64,000 nt of DNA from NCBI GenBank assembly GCA_022749655.1, contig CP094243.1, positions 1,984,001 through 2,048,000 on the forward strand, given 5' to 3'. Shown in pieces: positions 37,875 to 50,401 of this stretch (its first letter is position 1; each line of letters starts with the position of its first letter). Position numbers and translations under genes: made by a program. The notes under the pieces were generated by a model. The model was not told the DNA's origin. It was given only the letters and a program-made list of their open reading frames with translations, and made no database searches. This stretch comes from Xanthomonas phaseoli pv. phaseoli. Its GTDB lineage: Bacteria > Pseudomonadota > Gammaproteobacteria > Xanthomonadales > Xanthomonadaceae.

Positions 37875-37961
37875 GACGGTTAAGCCACTGAATCATGGCG
37901 CTGATATGTCAATTTCGTGATGCATACTGCAACTGACACAAGCGTATGGTTAAATCGCGGC

Positions 37962-38570
37962 ATGAACGACACCATCGACTCCAGCCTCACCACGCCCCGC
38001 GCCAGTTCCGGTCGCGGCAATCGCCTCAGCGCGGACGATTGGGCACAGGCCGCGCTCGACCTGATCGCCGAACAAGGGGTGGGCGCGGTTGCAGTCGAGC
38101 CGCTGGCGCGCCGGCTTGGCGTGACCAAGGGCAGCTTCTACTGGCACTTCCCCTCGCGCGACGCGCTGCTGCAGGCGGCCCTTGAGCGCTGGGAAATCTT
38201 CGAGCAAAAAGAAGTGTTCGGCAGCCTGGAAGACGTGCCCGACCCGAGCGCCCGCCTGCGCGCGCTGTTTCAGCTGGTTGCCCACGAAGTCAAACCGCAC
38301 GTCATCTATAGCGAACTGCTCAAGGCACTCGACCACCCGGCCGTGCGCCCGGTCATCGACCGCGTCTCGCAACGTCGCCTCGATTACCTCATCGCCTCGT
38401 TCCGCCAGGCCGGCCTGTCCCGCACCGACGCCCAGCACCGCGCCCGCCTGGCCTACGCCGCCTACGTCGGCTTCCTGCAACTCTCACTGCAATTGCAACA
38501 GCCCAAGCCGGCCCGCGAAGATTTCGAAGCCTACGTCGAGCATGTGATCCAGACGTTGATTCCGGGGTGA
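37962..38570 (+). CDS. TetR/AcrR family transcriptional regulator
   Basis: A 202-residue repressor. The N-terminal helix-turn-helix is clear: AALDLIAEQGVGAVAVEPLA, then GVTKGSFYWHFPSRDALL. The C-terminal ligand domain is unassigned. I chose ATG 37962 over 37917 because it gives the family's usual length. It is divergent from the hydrolase-fadE operon with CATAC-N6-GTATG sites between, so it probably represses that operon in response to an acyl-CoA or fatty acid (inference). Confidence 0.9.
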   Translation: MNDTIDSSLTTPRASSGRGNRLSADDWAQAALDLIAEQGVGAVAVEPLARRLGVTKGSFYWHFPSRDALLQAALERWEIFEQKEVFGSLEDVPDPSARLRALFQLVAHEVKPHVIYSELLKALDHPAVRPVIDRVSQRRLDYLIASFRQAGLSRTDAQHRARLAYAAYVGFLQLSLQLQQPKPAREDFEAYVEHVIQTLIPG

Positions 38571-38623
38571 GCTATTCGCCGTGCGTCACAGCGCCGGCGG
38601 GATATCTGAGAATGAGAACAACG

Positions 38624-38657
38624 AAAAGGCCGCGATTCTTTCGAATCGCGGCCTTTT
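38624..38657. terminator. Bidirectional terminator between tetR and the second TonB receptor
   Basis: A perfect 15-bp stem (AAAAGGCCGCGATTC with GAATCGCGGCCTTTT) with a 4-base loop, A tract on one side and T tract on the other, placed between convergent genes. Confidence 0.94.
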
Positions 38658-38683
38658 GATTACTGACTTTTCTAAACCGATTA

Positions 38684-41538
38684 TCAGAACTTCTGGGTAT
38701 AGCGCATGTAATAGAAGCGACCCGGAATTTCGTACTGCGGATCGAAGCTATTTGCAAAAGCCGTAGCAGATTGCCGCGGATCCCGATCGAACGCGTTGTT
38801 GACGCCGACCGTTACACGCGCATTCCATGGCGCCTTCCAGTACGCACTGATATCGGTATAGGTAACGCTCGGGATGTGGTTGCGAGGTGCTGCACCTGCA
38901 CTGGTGACGCGATTCGGATCCGAGCAGAGCAGGCCAATGTTCACCGGGTTGCTGACGTTGGCGCCGATGCAGTTCTCGACCTGAGAGCTGTAGTAACGCA
39001 TCGCCACAGAGCTGCCGATGTCGCCCAATTCCCAGTTTGCCATCAGGTTGGAGCGGATGCGCCAGTTGTTGTCCTGAGCCGAGCCGCCCCGATACAGGCC
39101 AACGCGGGTTTCCGGATCCTGAAGCGGCTTCTCAACCACGAACTTGCTGAGGTAGGTCGAATCCCACACGAAGCTGAAATTGCCCCAGGCCGTATCGGGC
39201 AGGCGGTAGCCAATCGTCAGGTCATAGCCTTCTGCTTCGATCCTGGCGATGTTGTTCGGGACCGCCAGCAGATTCGAAATTTCGCCGGTGGGTTCGCGCT
39301 GGATGAGAGAGCAGGCGTTCGCCACGCCAGCCAAGTAGCAGCTGTTGAGCGTTTCCTGCACGGTCTGAGTATCGATCGCATCTTCGATCTGAATGTTCCA
39401 CCAATCGAGCGAAACATCCAGACCGGTCACCCAGCCCGGGCTGAAAACAAAGCCCAACGTCTTGGAGGTGGACGTTTCAGGCTTCAAACGCTGATTGCCA
39501 CCCGTCGCGGTACGGACCTGCGGGTTCGCCTGCGCGTAGGCCGGCACCGAACCGCAAGAGCCAGGACGCGAGGTATTCGCTACGCCAGTATCGTACGAGC
39601 CTGCGCAAGGATCGCGGACGTCCTCGAACGTATCGCTGACACCCTGGAACAATTCGCTGATCGAAGGTGCACGGAAGCCTTGCGACCAGTTACCGCGAAT
39701 CATCAAGTCAGTAATCGGCTTCCAGCGGAAACCGAACTTGCTGTTGGTGGTGTCGCCGAAGTTGCTGTAGTCCGAATAACGGGTAGCCAAGCTGAAGTCG
39801 AGCAACTGAGCGCCCGGCAGATCGGCAAGCAGCGGCACGGCCAATTCCAGATAGGCTTCGTCAAGCTTGTAGCCACCACTGGTGGCGGTGCGCGCGTTGC
39901 CGTTGTGGTATCGCCGGAATTGATCAGCGCATCCGGATCGTCGAAACCGGATTCTTCACGGTGCTCGACACCCAGCGAGAAAGCGAACGCGCCTCCCTGC
40001 ATATCGAAGAGTTCGCCGCCGACGTTGCCGTAGTAGGTCTTCTGCTCATAGCCATAAAGGTCATGGGCGTTGAAACCGGCATACCGCAGCATTTCCGGAG
40101 TAAGCGACCCGGGCCCATGGAGCATGTCCATCGGAACGCAGCCATCGATGGTGTTTGCTGCAGTGCCGCAGCGCGCCGTACCGGAGGCGTCAACGAACGA
40201 CGGACCGAGGGCGTTACGCAGCGCAGAAATGTTGAACAGGCCGGTGGTGCGCTCGGTCTGGTCGTTCTTGCCGTAGAACATGCCTGCTTCCCAACTGAAG
40301 AAGCGCTGGCCAACTTCGAAGTCACCTTCAAATGCACCGTTGAAGCCGAACGTTTTCACGTTCTGGGTGAAAATACGGCCGCCGGTTTCCTCAGCGCGAT
40401 ACTGGATGTAGTCGATATCGCGGCCCGTGTTGTTGTAGATGTTTGCAGCGGAAATGACGATATCAGCACCGTTGGTGCCGGGCGCCGAACGACCGAGGAC
40501 GATCGGCATCGGTGCAAGCACCTGCGTCGATTCGCGTTCGTTATAAGTGACCGTCGTCTTAAAGCGAACGTTGTCGGTGATCGACAGGCCAGCATCAGCA
40601 AATACCGACTTGCGCTCCTGCGGCGTCACCAAGTAGTTCGCGGGTGCGAAGTTGTAGCTGTCGGCAGCGGTGTAATTGCGCGAGGTGGTGCCGCCGTCGT
40701 TGGTGATCGAGAAGCCGGGCGTGCCATTGAAGCGGGTTGCGCCGAACGTCTGTGCACCCGTGGTCGCATTGGTAGCGGTCACTCCGTAGATGCCGAAGCG
40801 TCCACCCGGAATGGTGGTGCTATTGCCAGTGCCGGGAACTGCGCCAAACACTGGGACGGAGGAGATCTCGCGATCGCCTGCCCAGACCGGCTCTTCCTTG
40901 ACGTAACCCACGCCCAGGGTGGCGTGCCAGCGGTCGCCGGTCGAGCCGATCGTGAAGTCGTAGGATTCGCGGCTGCCATCGCCCTTGTCGTACTGACCAA
41001 AGTAGGCGTTTGCTTCTGCGCCATCGAAATTCTGGCGCAGGATGATGTTGACGACGCCGGCGATGGCATCCGAACCATAAATGGTGGAGGCGCCGTCCTT
41101 CAGGACTTCGATGCGCTCGACGGCAGCAGTCGGAATCGTGTTGAGGTCGACTGCGCCGCCCAGGCCCGTGCCACCAACCCAGCGGCGACCATTGACCAGC
41201 ACCAGGGTGCGGTTGGAGCCGAGGTTACGCAGGTTGACGCGGGTTTCGCCGTTGCCACCGTTGTTGACGTTAGTGTTGAGCGCGGAACCATTGGTTGAGA
41301 TGTTCTGGATCACATCGCCGATCGAGGTCAAGCCCTGCGACTCGATCTGCTGACGGCTCATGCTGAAGACCGGCTGCGATGTTTCGACGTCGGCGCGCTT
41401 AATACGCGAACCGGTCACTTCGATCTTGTCGAGGTTGGTGGTGCCGGCTTCCTGGGCCATGGCGGTGCCGGTACCGCCCACACTCACGACGAGCGCGAGG
41501 ACAACTGCATCGCGCAGTTTGTTGGACTTGCAATTCAT
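38684..41538 (-). pseudogene. TonB-dependent receptor, frameshifted
   Basis: An outer membrane receptor of about 951 residues when repaired. Signal peptide ends TAMA. The TonB box region is DKIEVTGSRIKRADV, and the plug domain contains VNLRNLGSNRTLVLVNGRRW and YGSDAIAGVVNIILR. The barrel ends in the C-terminal phenylalanine YMRYTQKF. The frames change at 39901-39903 near GDTTTGNARTATSGG, where one base is missing. The ATG at 41538 follows GGAGAGAG; an ATG 15 bases upstream is less likely. No transport partner is adjacent, so the substrate is unknown (siderophore, sugar or other). Confidence 0.88.
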
Positions 41539-41722
41539 TAGCTCTCTCTCCAAGTGATCTTGGGTACTGCCAAGGGTTGTTTTGCCTGCCGGGGGTTCCG
41601 AAAAAGCGGATCCAAAACGTCAGGGTGAACCGATGGTATATGCGTTGCGAGAGAAATTAAAGTCCCGTTAACGAAAAAGAAGAAGGTTGTGAAAGTGGCC
41701 GCCTGGCGTTCGATCCGCAACG

Positions 41723-41753
41723 AAAAACGCCACCGGCTGCGGGCCGATGGCGT
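41723..41753 (-). terminator. Terminator of the outer-membrane-type protein gene
   Basis: On the minus strand, ACGCCATCGGC pairs with GCCGGTGGCGT and is followed by five T, 28 bases after the stop at 41781. Confidence 0.85.
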
Positions 41754-41780
41754 CTTGAGAAATGCTTCGGAATCAGTGGG

Positions 41781-42652
41781 TTACAGGTCTTGCTCGTATC
41801 TGACGTACGGAACCGTCCCGTCGCTGTTGCTCTCGTTACTTGGCGCGAACGGGTTCTTGCCGCGGGAGATGACGTTCTCGGCGCCCACGGTGAGCTGGCC
41901 GCTCCAGGGAGTGCGCCAGGTCAGGCCCACGCCCAGGCCTTCCCACTTTTCGGGTTGGCCGGGGACGTCGACGACGCGACCAATGACATTTGCGCTGAAG
42001 GCTCCGTAGCCGCCGCCAACGCTCAAGGTCTTGCTGTCCCACTGGTCGGCAATGGCCGGAGACACATCGGCCAGCGGTACCAGACGTGCCCGAGCATAGG
42101 TGCCGCCAATCGAAACAAAACCTTCGCGGCCGATGTTCTTCTGTCCGAACACCGTCAGGTCGTTTTGCTCGACACGCGTCAACGGGGCCTTGCCTGCACC
42201 GATCAGCCAGGCAGGCAGGGTGTCGCGGCCAGCGCCGGCAGTGACGCCGACCCGGGCGCTACCGCGATTGAAACCCAGCGTGCCGGACACACGGCGCGAG
42301 GCAGCCGCGCTGTCTTCTTCATCATCGCCGATGCCTGCAAGCAGGCAGTGACTGGCAAGACCACTGATATTGGTGCCACGGCTGCTGTTGCAGAGCAGGC
42401 CAGGCCAAGCGAGTCGCCGGAGCTCAGACCAAACGCGGCATCGAGCGAGTTGCGACCGAAATGCCAGCGCGCGCCGGCTTTCTGCTCGCCGGTCGGCTCC
42501 AGGTACAGAAAGGCTTCCACCTTGCCGCTGCCCTTGTTCCACACCGGCAGGATCGTACTTTCGCGCAACTGCTGCGCCGACTGCGCGTGCACGCCTGTGG
42601 CCGCCGCAAGGGCAACCATCAAAGCTAGCGGGAGGCGCAGTAGGTATCGCAT
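41781..42652 (-). pseudogene. Secreted/outer-membrane-type protein of unknown function, frameshifted
   Basis: About 290 residues when repaired, with a good signal peptide ending GVHAQ. The mature part has alternating strands and a Tyr/Phe-rich C-terminal half (LSVGGGYGAFSANVIGRVVD, GVGLTWRTPWSGQLTVGAEN), which looks like a small beta-barrel. The two parts join at about 42398-42402, where one base is missing and DSLGLALLCNSSRG would be read. I do not recognise a family. It is downstream of the second TonB receptor on the same strand but separated from it by upstream spacing and terminators. Confidence 0.68.
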
Positions 42653-42771
42653 ACCAGAGGTCAGACCCAGGGGCAGTTGTTAAGTTCCCGAGAGCGGGCA
42701 AGTAGGATGCTAGGGTGTTTATGATTATTTAACAAGTGGTCGCGTCCCCCAGAACACCACCGTCATCCTAT

Positions 42772-43660
42772 CTATTGCAACCTTTCTGGCGCTTCCTGCG
42801 AGGGCTGCGCCGCGTTGAAAATTACGTCCAGCGCGGTCAACGGAAAGTGATACTCACGGCCGCAGAATTCGCAACGCACCTCGACTTCGCCCGTTGCCTC
42901 GGCGGCCGCGCGCGCCTCCTCCTCGCCTAGCGATTGCAGCATCGAGGCGACTCGCTCGCGCGAACAGGAGCAGCCGAAGCTGAGCGGCTTGCTGCCGAGC
43001 AACTGCGGCTCTTCCTCGTGGAACAGACGGTGCAGCAGGTCCTGGCCGGCAACCGAGAGCAGCTCCGGTGCGCCCAGAGTGTCGAACAGGGCGCCAATCC
43101 GGGTCCAGCCATCGGTGTCGCCCTCGTCGCCGGGGAGCTTCTGCAACAGCAGGCCGGCGGCCTGATCCGGGCCAGCGGCCAGCAGCAAGCGCGTCGGCAA
43201 CTGTTCGGACTGCTGAAAATAGGTTTCGAAGGCTTCAGCCAGGTCCGGTGCCTGCATGCCGACCAGACTCTGGTAGCGCTGCGGCTCGCGCGGGTCCAGG
43301 CCGGGGTTCTCGATGGTGATCGCCAGCAGCGCGGCCTCGCCCAGTTCGCGCAGGTCGGTCGGCGCATCCGCGCCCTCGGCCAACTGCACGATGCCGCAAG
43401 GTGCCGGCGGCGGTGCATTCGGCAAACAGGGTGCGCAAGATGTCGTTGCCGCGCAGTTGCACCGACAGGCGCCCGTCGACCTTGGTGTGGCCGGTGAACA
43501 GTGCAGCGGCCACCGCAGCTTCGCCGAGCAGTTGGCGCGCGGCGGGCGGATACTCGGCGGCCCCCTGGATGTCGTGCCAGGCCTTGGTCAGGCGCACATG
43601 GACGCCGCGCACGCCAGCGGCTGGCAGCAGGAAACGGGAAAGCTGATCGTGATCGGTCAT
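42772..43660 (-). pseudogene. hslO: Redox-regulated chaperone Hsp33, frameshifted
   Basis: Hsp33 holds unfolding proteins under oxidative stress in the cytoplasm. The C-terminal zinc switch is visible as FGCSCSRERV and VRCEFCGREY (Cys-x-Cys and Cys-x-x-Cys). The first half has FTGHTKVDGRLSVQLRGND. The frames meet near 43394-43399; a two-base CG loss best restores TLRGIVQLAEG, giving about 296 residues, the usual length. This differs from the single-base losses elsewhere. The start ATG at 43660 is divergent from mtgA. Confidence 0.88.
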
Positions 43661-43748
43661 GGAAACATCGGGCGTAAGGGACGCTGGTTGCCGGATAATG
43701 CGGCAGGCATCGGGATTGAAGGTCGTATCGAACAATGGGGACGGATGC

Positions 43749-44480
43749 ATGGGATGGCAAGCAGGCGGCGCCACCGCGCGCGCGCGGCGGTGGGTGGGCT
43801 GGCTGATGGCGGCCCCGCTCCTGTTTGCAGCGGCGAGCGTGCTGCAGGTGCTGGTCTTGCGGGTGGTCGATCCGCCGATCAGCAGCATGATGGTGGGGCG
43901 TTACCTGGAAGCATGGGGCGAAGGCGACTGGCGTTTTTCGCTGCATCAGCAGTGGCGTGATTACGACAAGATCGCCGCAAGCCTGCCGATTTCGGTAGTG
44001 GCTGCCGAAGATCAGCAGTTTCCGATGCACCACGGGTTTGATTTGCAGGCGATCGAGAAGGCGCGTGATCACAATGCCCGCGGTGGACGCGTGCGCGGCG
44101 CCAGCACCATCAGTCAGCAGGTCGCCAAGAATGTGTTCCTGTGGCAGGGCCGCAGCTGGGTGCGCAAGGGCCTGGAAGCCTGGTACACGGTGTTGATCGA
44201 GCTGTTCTGGCCGAAGCAACGCATCCTGGAGATGTATCTCAACGTGGCCGAGTTCGGCGACGGGGTGTACGGCGCGCAAGCGGCTGCGCAGCAGTTCTGG
44301 AGCAAGGATGCGGCAGGCCTGTCGCCAAGTGAATCGGCACGCCTGGCAGCGGTGTTGCCATCGCCACGGCGCTATGACGCGCGTCGTCCGGGTGCATTCG
44401 TGCAGCGGCGTGCGACGTGGATCCAGCGGCAGACGCGCCAGTTGGGCGGCCCTGCCTATCTGCAGGCGCCATCGCGGTGA
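43749..44480 (+). CDS. mtgA: Monofunctional peptidoglycan glycosyltransferase
   Basis: Polymerises lipid II glycan strands in the periplasm. It is 243 residues, normal for MtgA, with one N-terminal membrane segment ([20 protein letters not shown]). The GT51 motifs are present: [14 protein letters not shown] with catalytic Glu87, [38 protein letters not shown] in parts, and [16 protein letters not shown] chose ATG 43749 because upstream codons lack family similarity. Confidence 0.94.
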   Translation: MGWQAGGATARARRWVGWLMAAPLLFAAASVLQVLVLRVVDPPISSMMVGRYLEAWGEGDWRFSLHQQWRDYDKIAASLPISVVAAEDQQFPMHHGFDLQAIEKARDHNARGGRVRGASTISQQVAKNVFLWQGRSWVRKGLEAWYTVLIELFWPKQRILEMYLNVAEFGDGVYGAQAAAQQFWSKDAAGLSPSESARLAAVLPSPRRYDARRPGAFVQRRATWIQRQTRQLGGPAYLQAPSR

Positions 44481-44482
44481 AC

Positions 44483-45521
44483 ATGATCGAGACTGCCCAA
44501 CCGCCGTCCGCACCCGAACGCCTGACGGTACTCATCGCGGCCTTCAATGAAGAAACCAGCATCCCCTGCTGCATCCGCGCCTGTGCGCGGTGTTGGCGCA
44601 ATTGCCCGGCCTGCAGACGCACGTGCTGTATGTCGACGACGGCAGCACCGATGGCACCTGGGAGGTGTTGCACGCGCTGACCGAAACCGATGCGCAGGTG
44701 AGTGCGGTGCGGTTGTCGCGCAATTTCGGCAAGGAAGTGGCGATTTCTGCCGGACTGGACCACGTGCTGCCGGGTGCGGTGGTGTTGCTCGATGCCGATG
44801 GCCAGGATCCGCCGGAGTTGATCCCGGAATTCGTTGCGCTGTGGCGGGGTGGCTACGACAACATTTTCGGTACGCGGGTTATTCGCGAGGGCGAGAGTTG
44901 GCTCAAGCGTAGCGCTGCGCACGCGTTTTATCGGGTGATTCGGCGCTTGTCGCGCACCCCGATTCCTGCCGATACCGGCGATTTCCGCTTGTTGTCGCCA
45001 CGCGTGGTGCAGGCCTTGCAGCAGCTGCGCGAGCGCCACCGTTTCATGAAGGGGCTCTTCGGCTGGGTCGGGTTTCGCCAGGTGGCACTGCCGTATCGGC
45101 GTGAGCCGCGGCTTTCCGGGCACAGCAAGTTCACGGTATGGCGGCTGTGGAATTTCGCAATCGATGGAATCACCAGTTTTTCCACGGTGCCGCTGCGTGC
45201 GGCCACGTATCTGGGCCTGCTGACTGCGGCGCTGGCGTTCCTGTTCGGCGCCTGGGTCGTCATCAAGGCCGCGCTGATGGGCGACCCAGTGGCTGGGTGG
45301 CCGACGCTGATGTCGGTGATCCTGTTTCTGGGGGCGTTCAGCTGATTGCCCTGGGCCTGATTGGCGAATACCTGGGTCGCTTGTACGACGAGGCCAAGCA
45401 GCGCCCCCTGTATCTGGTTGATACCCGGCGCGGCGCGGTGGGAGTAGGCTGCGATCACCAGACCAAGCGCGGAGCGGGCCATGCAGACCGTACGACAGCT
45501 GTTGGGGACCAAGCAGGTTGA
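44483..45521 (+). pseudogene. Polyprenyl-phosphate glycosyltransferase (GT2, GtrB/DPM type), two frameshifts
   Basis: Transfers a sugar from a nucleotide donor to undecaprenyl phosphate at the inner membrane. It has LTVLIAAFNEETSIP, VLYVDDGSTDGTWEVL, the DADGQDPPELIPEF metal site and two C-terminal membrane segments ([19 protein letters not shown]; then [22 protein letters not shown]). It is broken twice: at 44563-44566 a run of four C should be five (giving IPLLHPRL), and at 45330-45334 one base is missing (giving LGGVQLI). Repaired length is about 346 residues. It begins two bases after mtgA and overlaps the CBS gene. Confidence 0.87.
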
Positions 45522-45909
45522 GGTATTTGCGGTTGCCGCCGATGCCGCGGTGATCGAGGCGATTCGCCTGATGGCCGAGAAGGCCATCGGCGCGGTCCTG
45601 GTGATGGACGGGTCGCGCTTGGTCGGCATCGTTTCCGAGCGCGATTACGCGCGCAAGGTGGTACTGCGCGATCGCTCCTCTTCCACGACCAGTGTCGCCG
45701 AGATCATGAGCGCGCAGGTCGTGACAGTGTCGCCATCGGACACGGTGGAGCGCTGCATGCAACTGATGACCGATCGACGCTTTCGCCATCTGCCGGTGGT
45801 CGAAAACGGCCGCGTGCAAGGCGTGATTTCGATCGGCGACCTGGTCAAGGCGGTGATCGAAGCGCAGCGGCAGGATATCGATCAGCTGCAGCGCTACATC
45901 GCCAGTTGA
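45481..45909 (+). CDS. CBS-domain pair protein
   Basis: A 142-residue protein consisting of two CBS domains (about 8-65 and 72-135), which bind adenosyl ligands such as AMP or ATP. Typical text is [32 protein letters not shown] and [22 protein letters not shown] in parts. There is no attached enzymatic domain, so the role is probably regulatory but unknown. Its start overlaps the end of the glycosyltransferase in another frame. Confidence 0.93.
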   Translation: MQTVRQLLGTKQVEVFAVAADAAVIEAIRLMAEKAIGAVLVMDGSRLVGIVSERDYARKVVLRDRSSSTTSVAEIMSAQVVTVSPSDTVERCMQLMTDRRFRHLPVVENGRVQGVISIGDLVKAVIEAQRQDIDQLQRYIAS

Positions 45910-45921
45910 CGCTGCGCTGCC

Positions 45922-47914
45922 TTACTGCGCGTACTTGCCGCCGCAATTGCTGTCCTTGCCCGGGCCTGGTTCGAAGGTCGCAAGCAGGGCGGCCGGCGGT
46001 GCGATGCTGCCGAGCGCAACCGCGATCGCGCCGCGCACGCCGAGCGCCTTGAAGTCGGGGCGGAAGCTTGGGTCCTTGAAGGTGCCGCCTATCCGCAGCG
46101 GCGAGCGCAGGCTGAGGATGCTGCGATCTTTCGGGCGCGGGCGCAGCAGCAGATCGAGCGTTTCGTTCTTGAGGCTGATGTTGCCTTCGCCGACGATGAT
46201 GGTGTCGGTGCTATCGAAGGCCAGTGCCCGCGACTGCATCAGCCCATCCTGCACGCCGAAGTCGCCGAAAATGCAGCGCACGGGAATCTGCCGGTCCTTG
46301 GTGAGCAGGTATTTCAGCGATTCGGCGATGTCCAGGCCGGCCAGCTCCATGATCAGGTTGCCGACATGGCCGCGGCCCATGCCGACGCCGATGCTGCCTG
46401 CCATCGGCGCTGCCGAGCATTGCGGCGATGGAGTTGCCGCGGCCACGCAGATCCAGCTCGCCGCCGATCGCACCCGAGGCCTGCTTGGCGAGCGCGGCAT
46501 CGGGGAACAGCTGATCCAGACGAATGCCGCGAATGCTGGCCTTCAGTTGGGTGGTGATGACTGCACTGCGCGCATCCATGCCGATGGTGGAGCGGATGTC
46601 GCCGCCGGCGACGCCGAAGTTCAATGGATCCAGCCGCAGCAGGCCGTCCTTCAACGTCAGCGAGGCGTCCATATCGTCCAGGGGCCACGACGGTGCATTG
46701 ATGCGCTGTGCGCGCCAACGTACCTGCGCGTCCATTGCACGCAATTTGGATAGGTCGTACGGCGTGGTCGGCAGAACGCGCGCGCTGGCGGCGAGCTGCG
46801 CGGCCTGTTTCTTCTGCTCGGCGTTTGCCGATTCGTTGGCTCCGGTTTTGGGCGGCGCGCCGACGAAGCCGGCCAGGTCGTCGAAATCCAGCCGTTTGGA
46901 AGCCAGGTCTGCGCGCAGGAACGGCCGCTTGTTGCGCAGGTCGATCTCTGCAGTACCGGAAAGATCGCTGTCGCCGGCAGTGCCGGCGAACTTTTCATAG
47001 CGCCAGACACCGCCATCACGGCGCAGGCGGCCGTCCAGCGTGTAAGGCGGCGTGGAGGGCATCGCGACACCGATCAGCGGGTACAGGTCTTCCATATCCT
47101 GGCCGCTCAGTGCCATCTGCAGGTCGAACACCCGGAACTGGAAAGGATTGGTCAAGGTGCCGCGCACATGCGTCCGCGTGGCGCCGGCGCTGCCGCGCAG
47201 ATCGATGCGAAAGGGGTGTTCGCTTTGGCTCAATTCCAGCGGCGAAGCGGTATTGCCCTTGAGCGAGAATGGGTAGCCTTTCCAGCGACCCTTGCCGTCG
47301 ATTCCGATCGGCGCAGCGCGCTGGTCGCTGCTGGGCGGTGCCAGGCTGTTGATCGCCACATCCACGTCAGAGCGGCTGGCATCGTCGATATATTGCAGCC
47401 GCCCGTCATTCACCAACAGGCGCCCCAAGCGCGGCATGCTGCCGTCGCCATCGCTCTGGTCGAAAACCCAGTTACCCGGATGACTGTCGTTGCCAGCTTC
47501 CAGCAACAGGGTGGGGTGCTCAAGCCGGATCTCCGGCAACCGCAGGCTGCCGCGCAGCAATGGCCAGAATTCGACATCGATCTCGGCCGCGTTCATTTCT
47601 GCCATGGCGCCGCGCTTGGACCACGCGGCATTGCCCAGGCTCAATCGCTCGCCGCGTACGGTGGTAATGCGGCCCAGATCGACATCCAGATGACCCAGAT
47701 GAACTGCGCGCCCGGTCTTCGCACTGACCGCGCGTTCGACCGGCCCGCGCAACCAGTTCCAGTCGAACAGCAGGACGAAGATCGCCACGAGGACAGCAAC
47801 GATGCCGAGCCACATCCACCAACGGCGACGTCGCGATAGGCGGGCGGGCGAATGAGCGGGCGAGGAGGGCACGTTGTTCACGTGCGCAATGGTTGGCAAT
47901 GGCTGGTCGTGCAC
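45922..47914 (-). pseudogene. AsmA family protein, frameshifted
   Basis: A large AsmA-like protein with one N-terminal membrane anchor (WWMWLGIVAVLVAIFVLLFDW) and a long periplasmic repeated beta-groove region (VHLGHLDVDLGRITTVRGERL, IRLEHPTLLLEAGND). Such proteins are thought to help lipid transport or outer membrane assembly. The frames change near 46394-46402, where the GGCAGGCA motif suggests a four-base duplication, or alternatively a two-base loss. The ending LLRPRPKDRSILSLRSPLRI is the conserved AsmA C-terminus. The start is uncertain (GTG at 47914 used); total about 664 residues. Confidence 0.83.
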
Positions 47915-47942
47915 GGCGCGCGAACGCGCTGTGGGTCACAGA

Positions 47943-48587
47943 TCACATCACCTGCGCAATCACCGCAACGAAGTGGCAAGCGCTACCGGCGAGCACGAAC
48001 AGATGCCAGATGGCGTGGAAGTAACGCTGGGTGTCGCGTTGATAGAAATACGTGCCCAAGGTGTAGAAGAGCCCGCCAGCCAACAGCCAGCACAGCGACC
48101 AGGTGTCGACAGAGCGCAGCAGCGGCTCGATGGCCACGATGATCAGCCAGCCCATCGCCAGATACAGCACCGTCGAGAGCAATCGAAAGCGACCGGTAAA
48201 GAACAGCTTGAAAATCACCCCGGCGGCGGCAATCGTCCAGATGGCGGCGAACAATCCCCAGCCCCACGGGCCGCGCAGATTGATCAACGTAAACGGTGTG
48301 TAGGTGCCGGCGATCAGCAGATAGATCGCGCAATGATCGAGCACCTGCAGGCGCGCCTTGGCGCCCGGATGCGGAATGGCATGGAACAGCGTGGAGGCGA
48401 CGTAGAGCAATACCAGCGTGGCACTGAACACGATGGCGGTGGCCAGTTGCCAGCCATCGCCATAGATGGCGGCCAGCGTAATCAGCACCGAACCACCGGC
48501 CAGTGCGGCAATCGCACCCAGGCCGTGTGTGACGGCACTGGCGATTTCGTCGCGCAGGTCGGTCGAGGGGGAGGCGTCTGCGTTCAT
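47943..48587 (-). CDS. Hemolysin III family membrane protein
   Basis: A 214-residue protein with seven hydrophobic segments, matching the hemolysin III/YqfA (PAQR-related) family. Conserved pieces are EIASAVTHGLGAIAALAG, STLFHAIPHPGAKARLQVLDHCAIYLLIAGTYTPF in parts and the HAIWHLFVLAGSACHF end, with the histidines of the family's metal site. Actual haemolysis is doubtful. The ATG at 48587 is preferred over 48638 for length. Confidence 0.92.
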   Translation of the reverse strand: MNADASPSTDLRDEIASAVTHGLGAIAALAGGSVLITLAAIYGDGWQLATAIVFSATLVLLYVASTLFHAIPHPGAKARLQVLDHCAIYLLIAGTYTPFTLINLRGPWGWGLFAAIWTIAAAGVIFKLFFTGRFRLLSTVLYLAMGWLIIVAIEPLLRSVDTWSLCWLLAGGLFYTLGTYFYQRDTQRYFHAIWHLFVLAGSACHFVAVIAQVM

Positions 48588-48661
48588 GCCAAAAGGTACC
48601 GCAATTGCGAGCAATTCGCATCGCCAGCGGTACCGCACGCTTGCTCCAGGTCATGCGCAGG

Positions 48662-50266
<1,605 letters not shown>

Positions 50267-50401
50267 GGGCGGGGCGCGCCCGGTTGGACGCCTGCGGAAA
50301 CTGAGGAAGCCGACGATTATAGCGGCTTCGCTGCGGCACGCTTTGCGGCAGGGGTGGGGCTCGGCGATCTGGGCGCCGGACCTCGGTCGGGCCGGCGGCG
50401 G

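Noticed and set aside
44483-45521. Programmed ribosomal frameshifting as an explanation for the glycosyltransferase breaks
   Set aside because: Two separate breaks at ordinary C and G runs without slippery heptamers or following structures; a missing base fits better. The A7 run in the IS elements is the only convincing slippery site.
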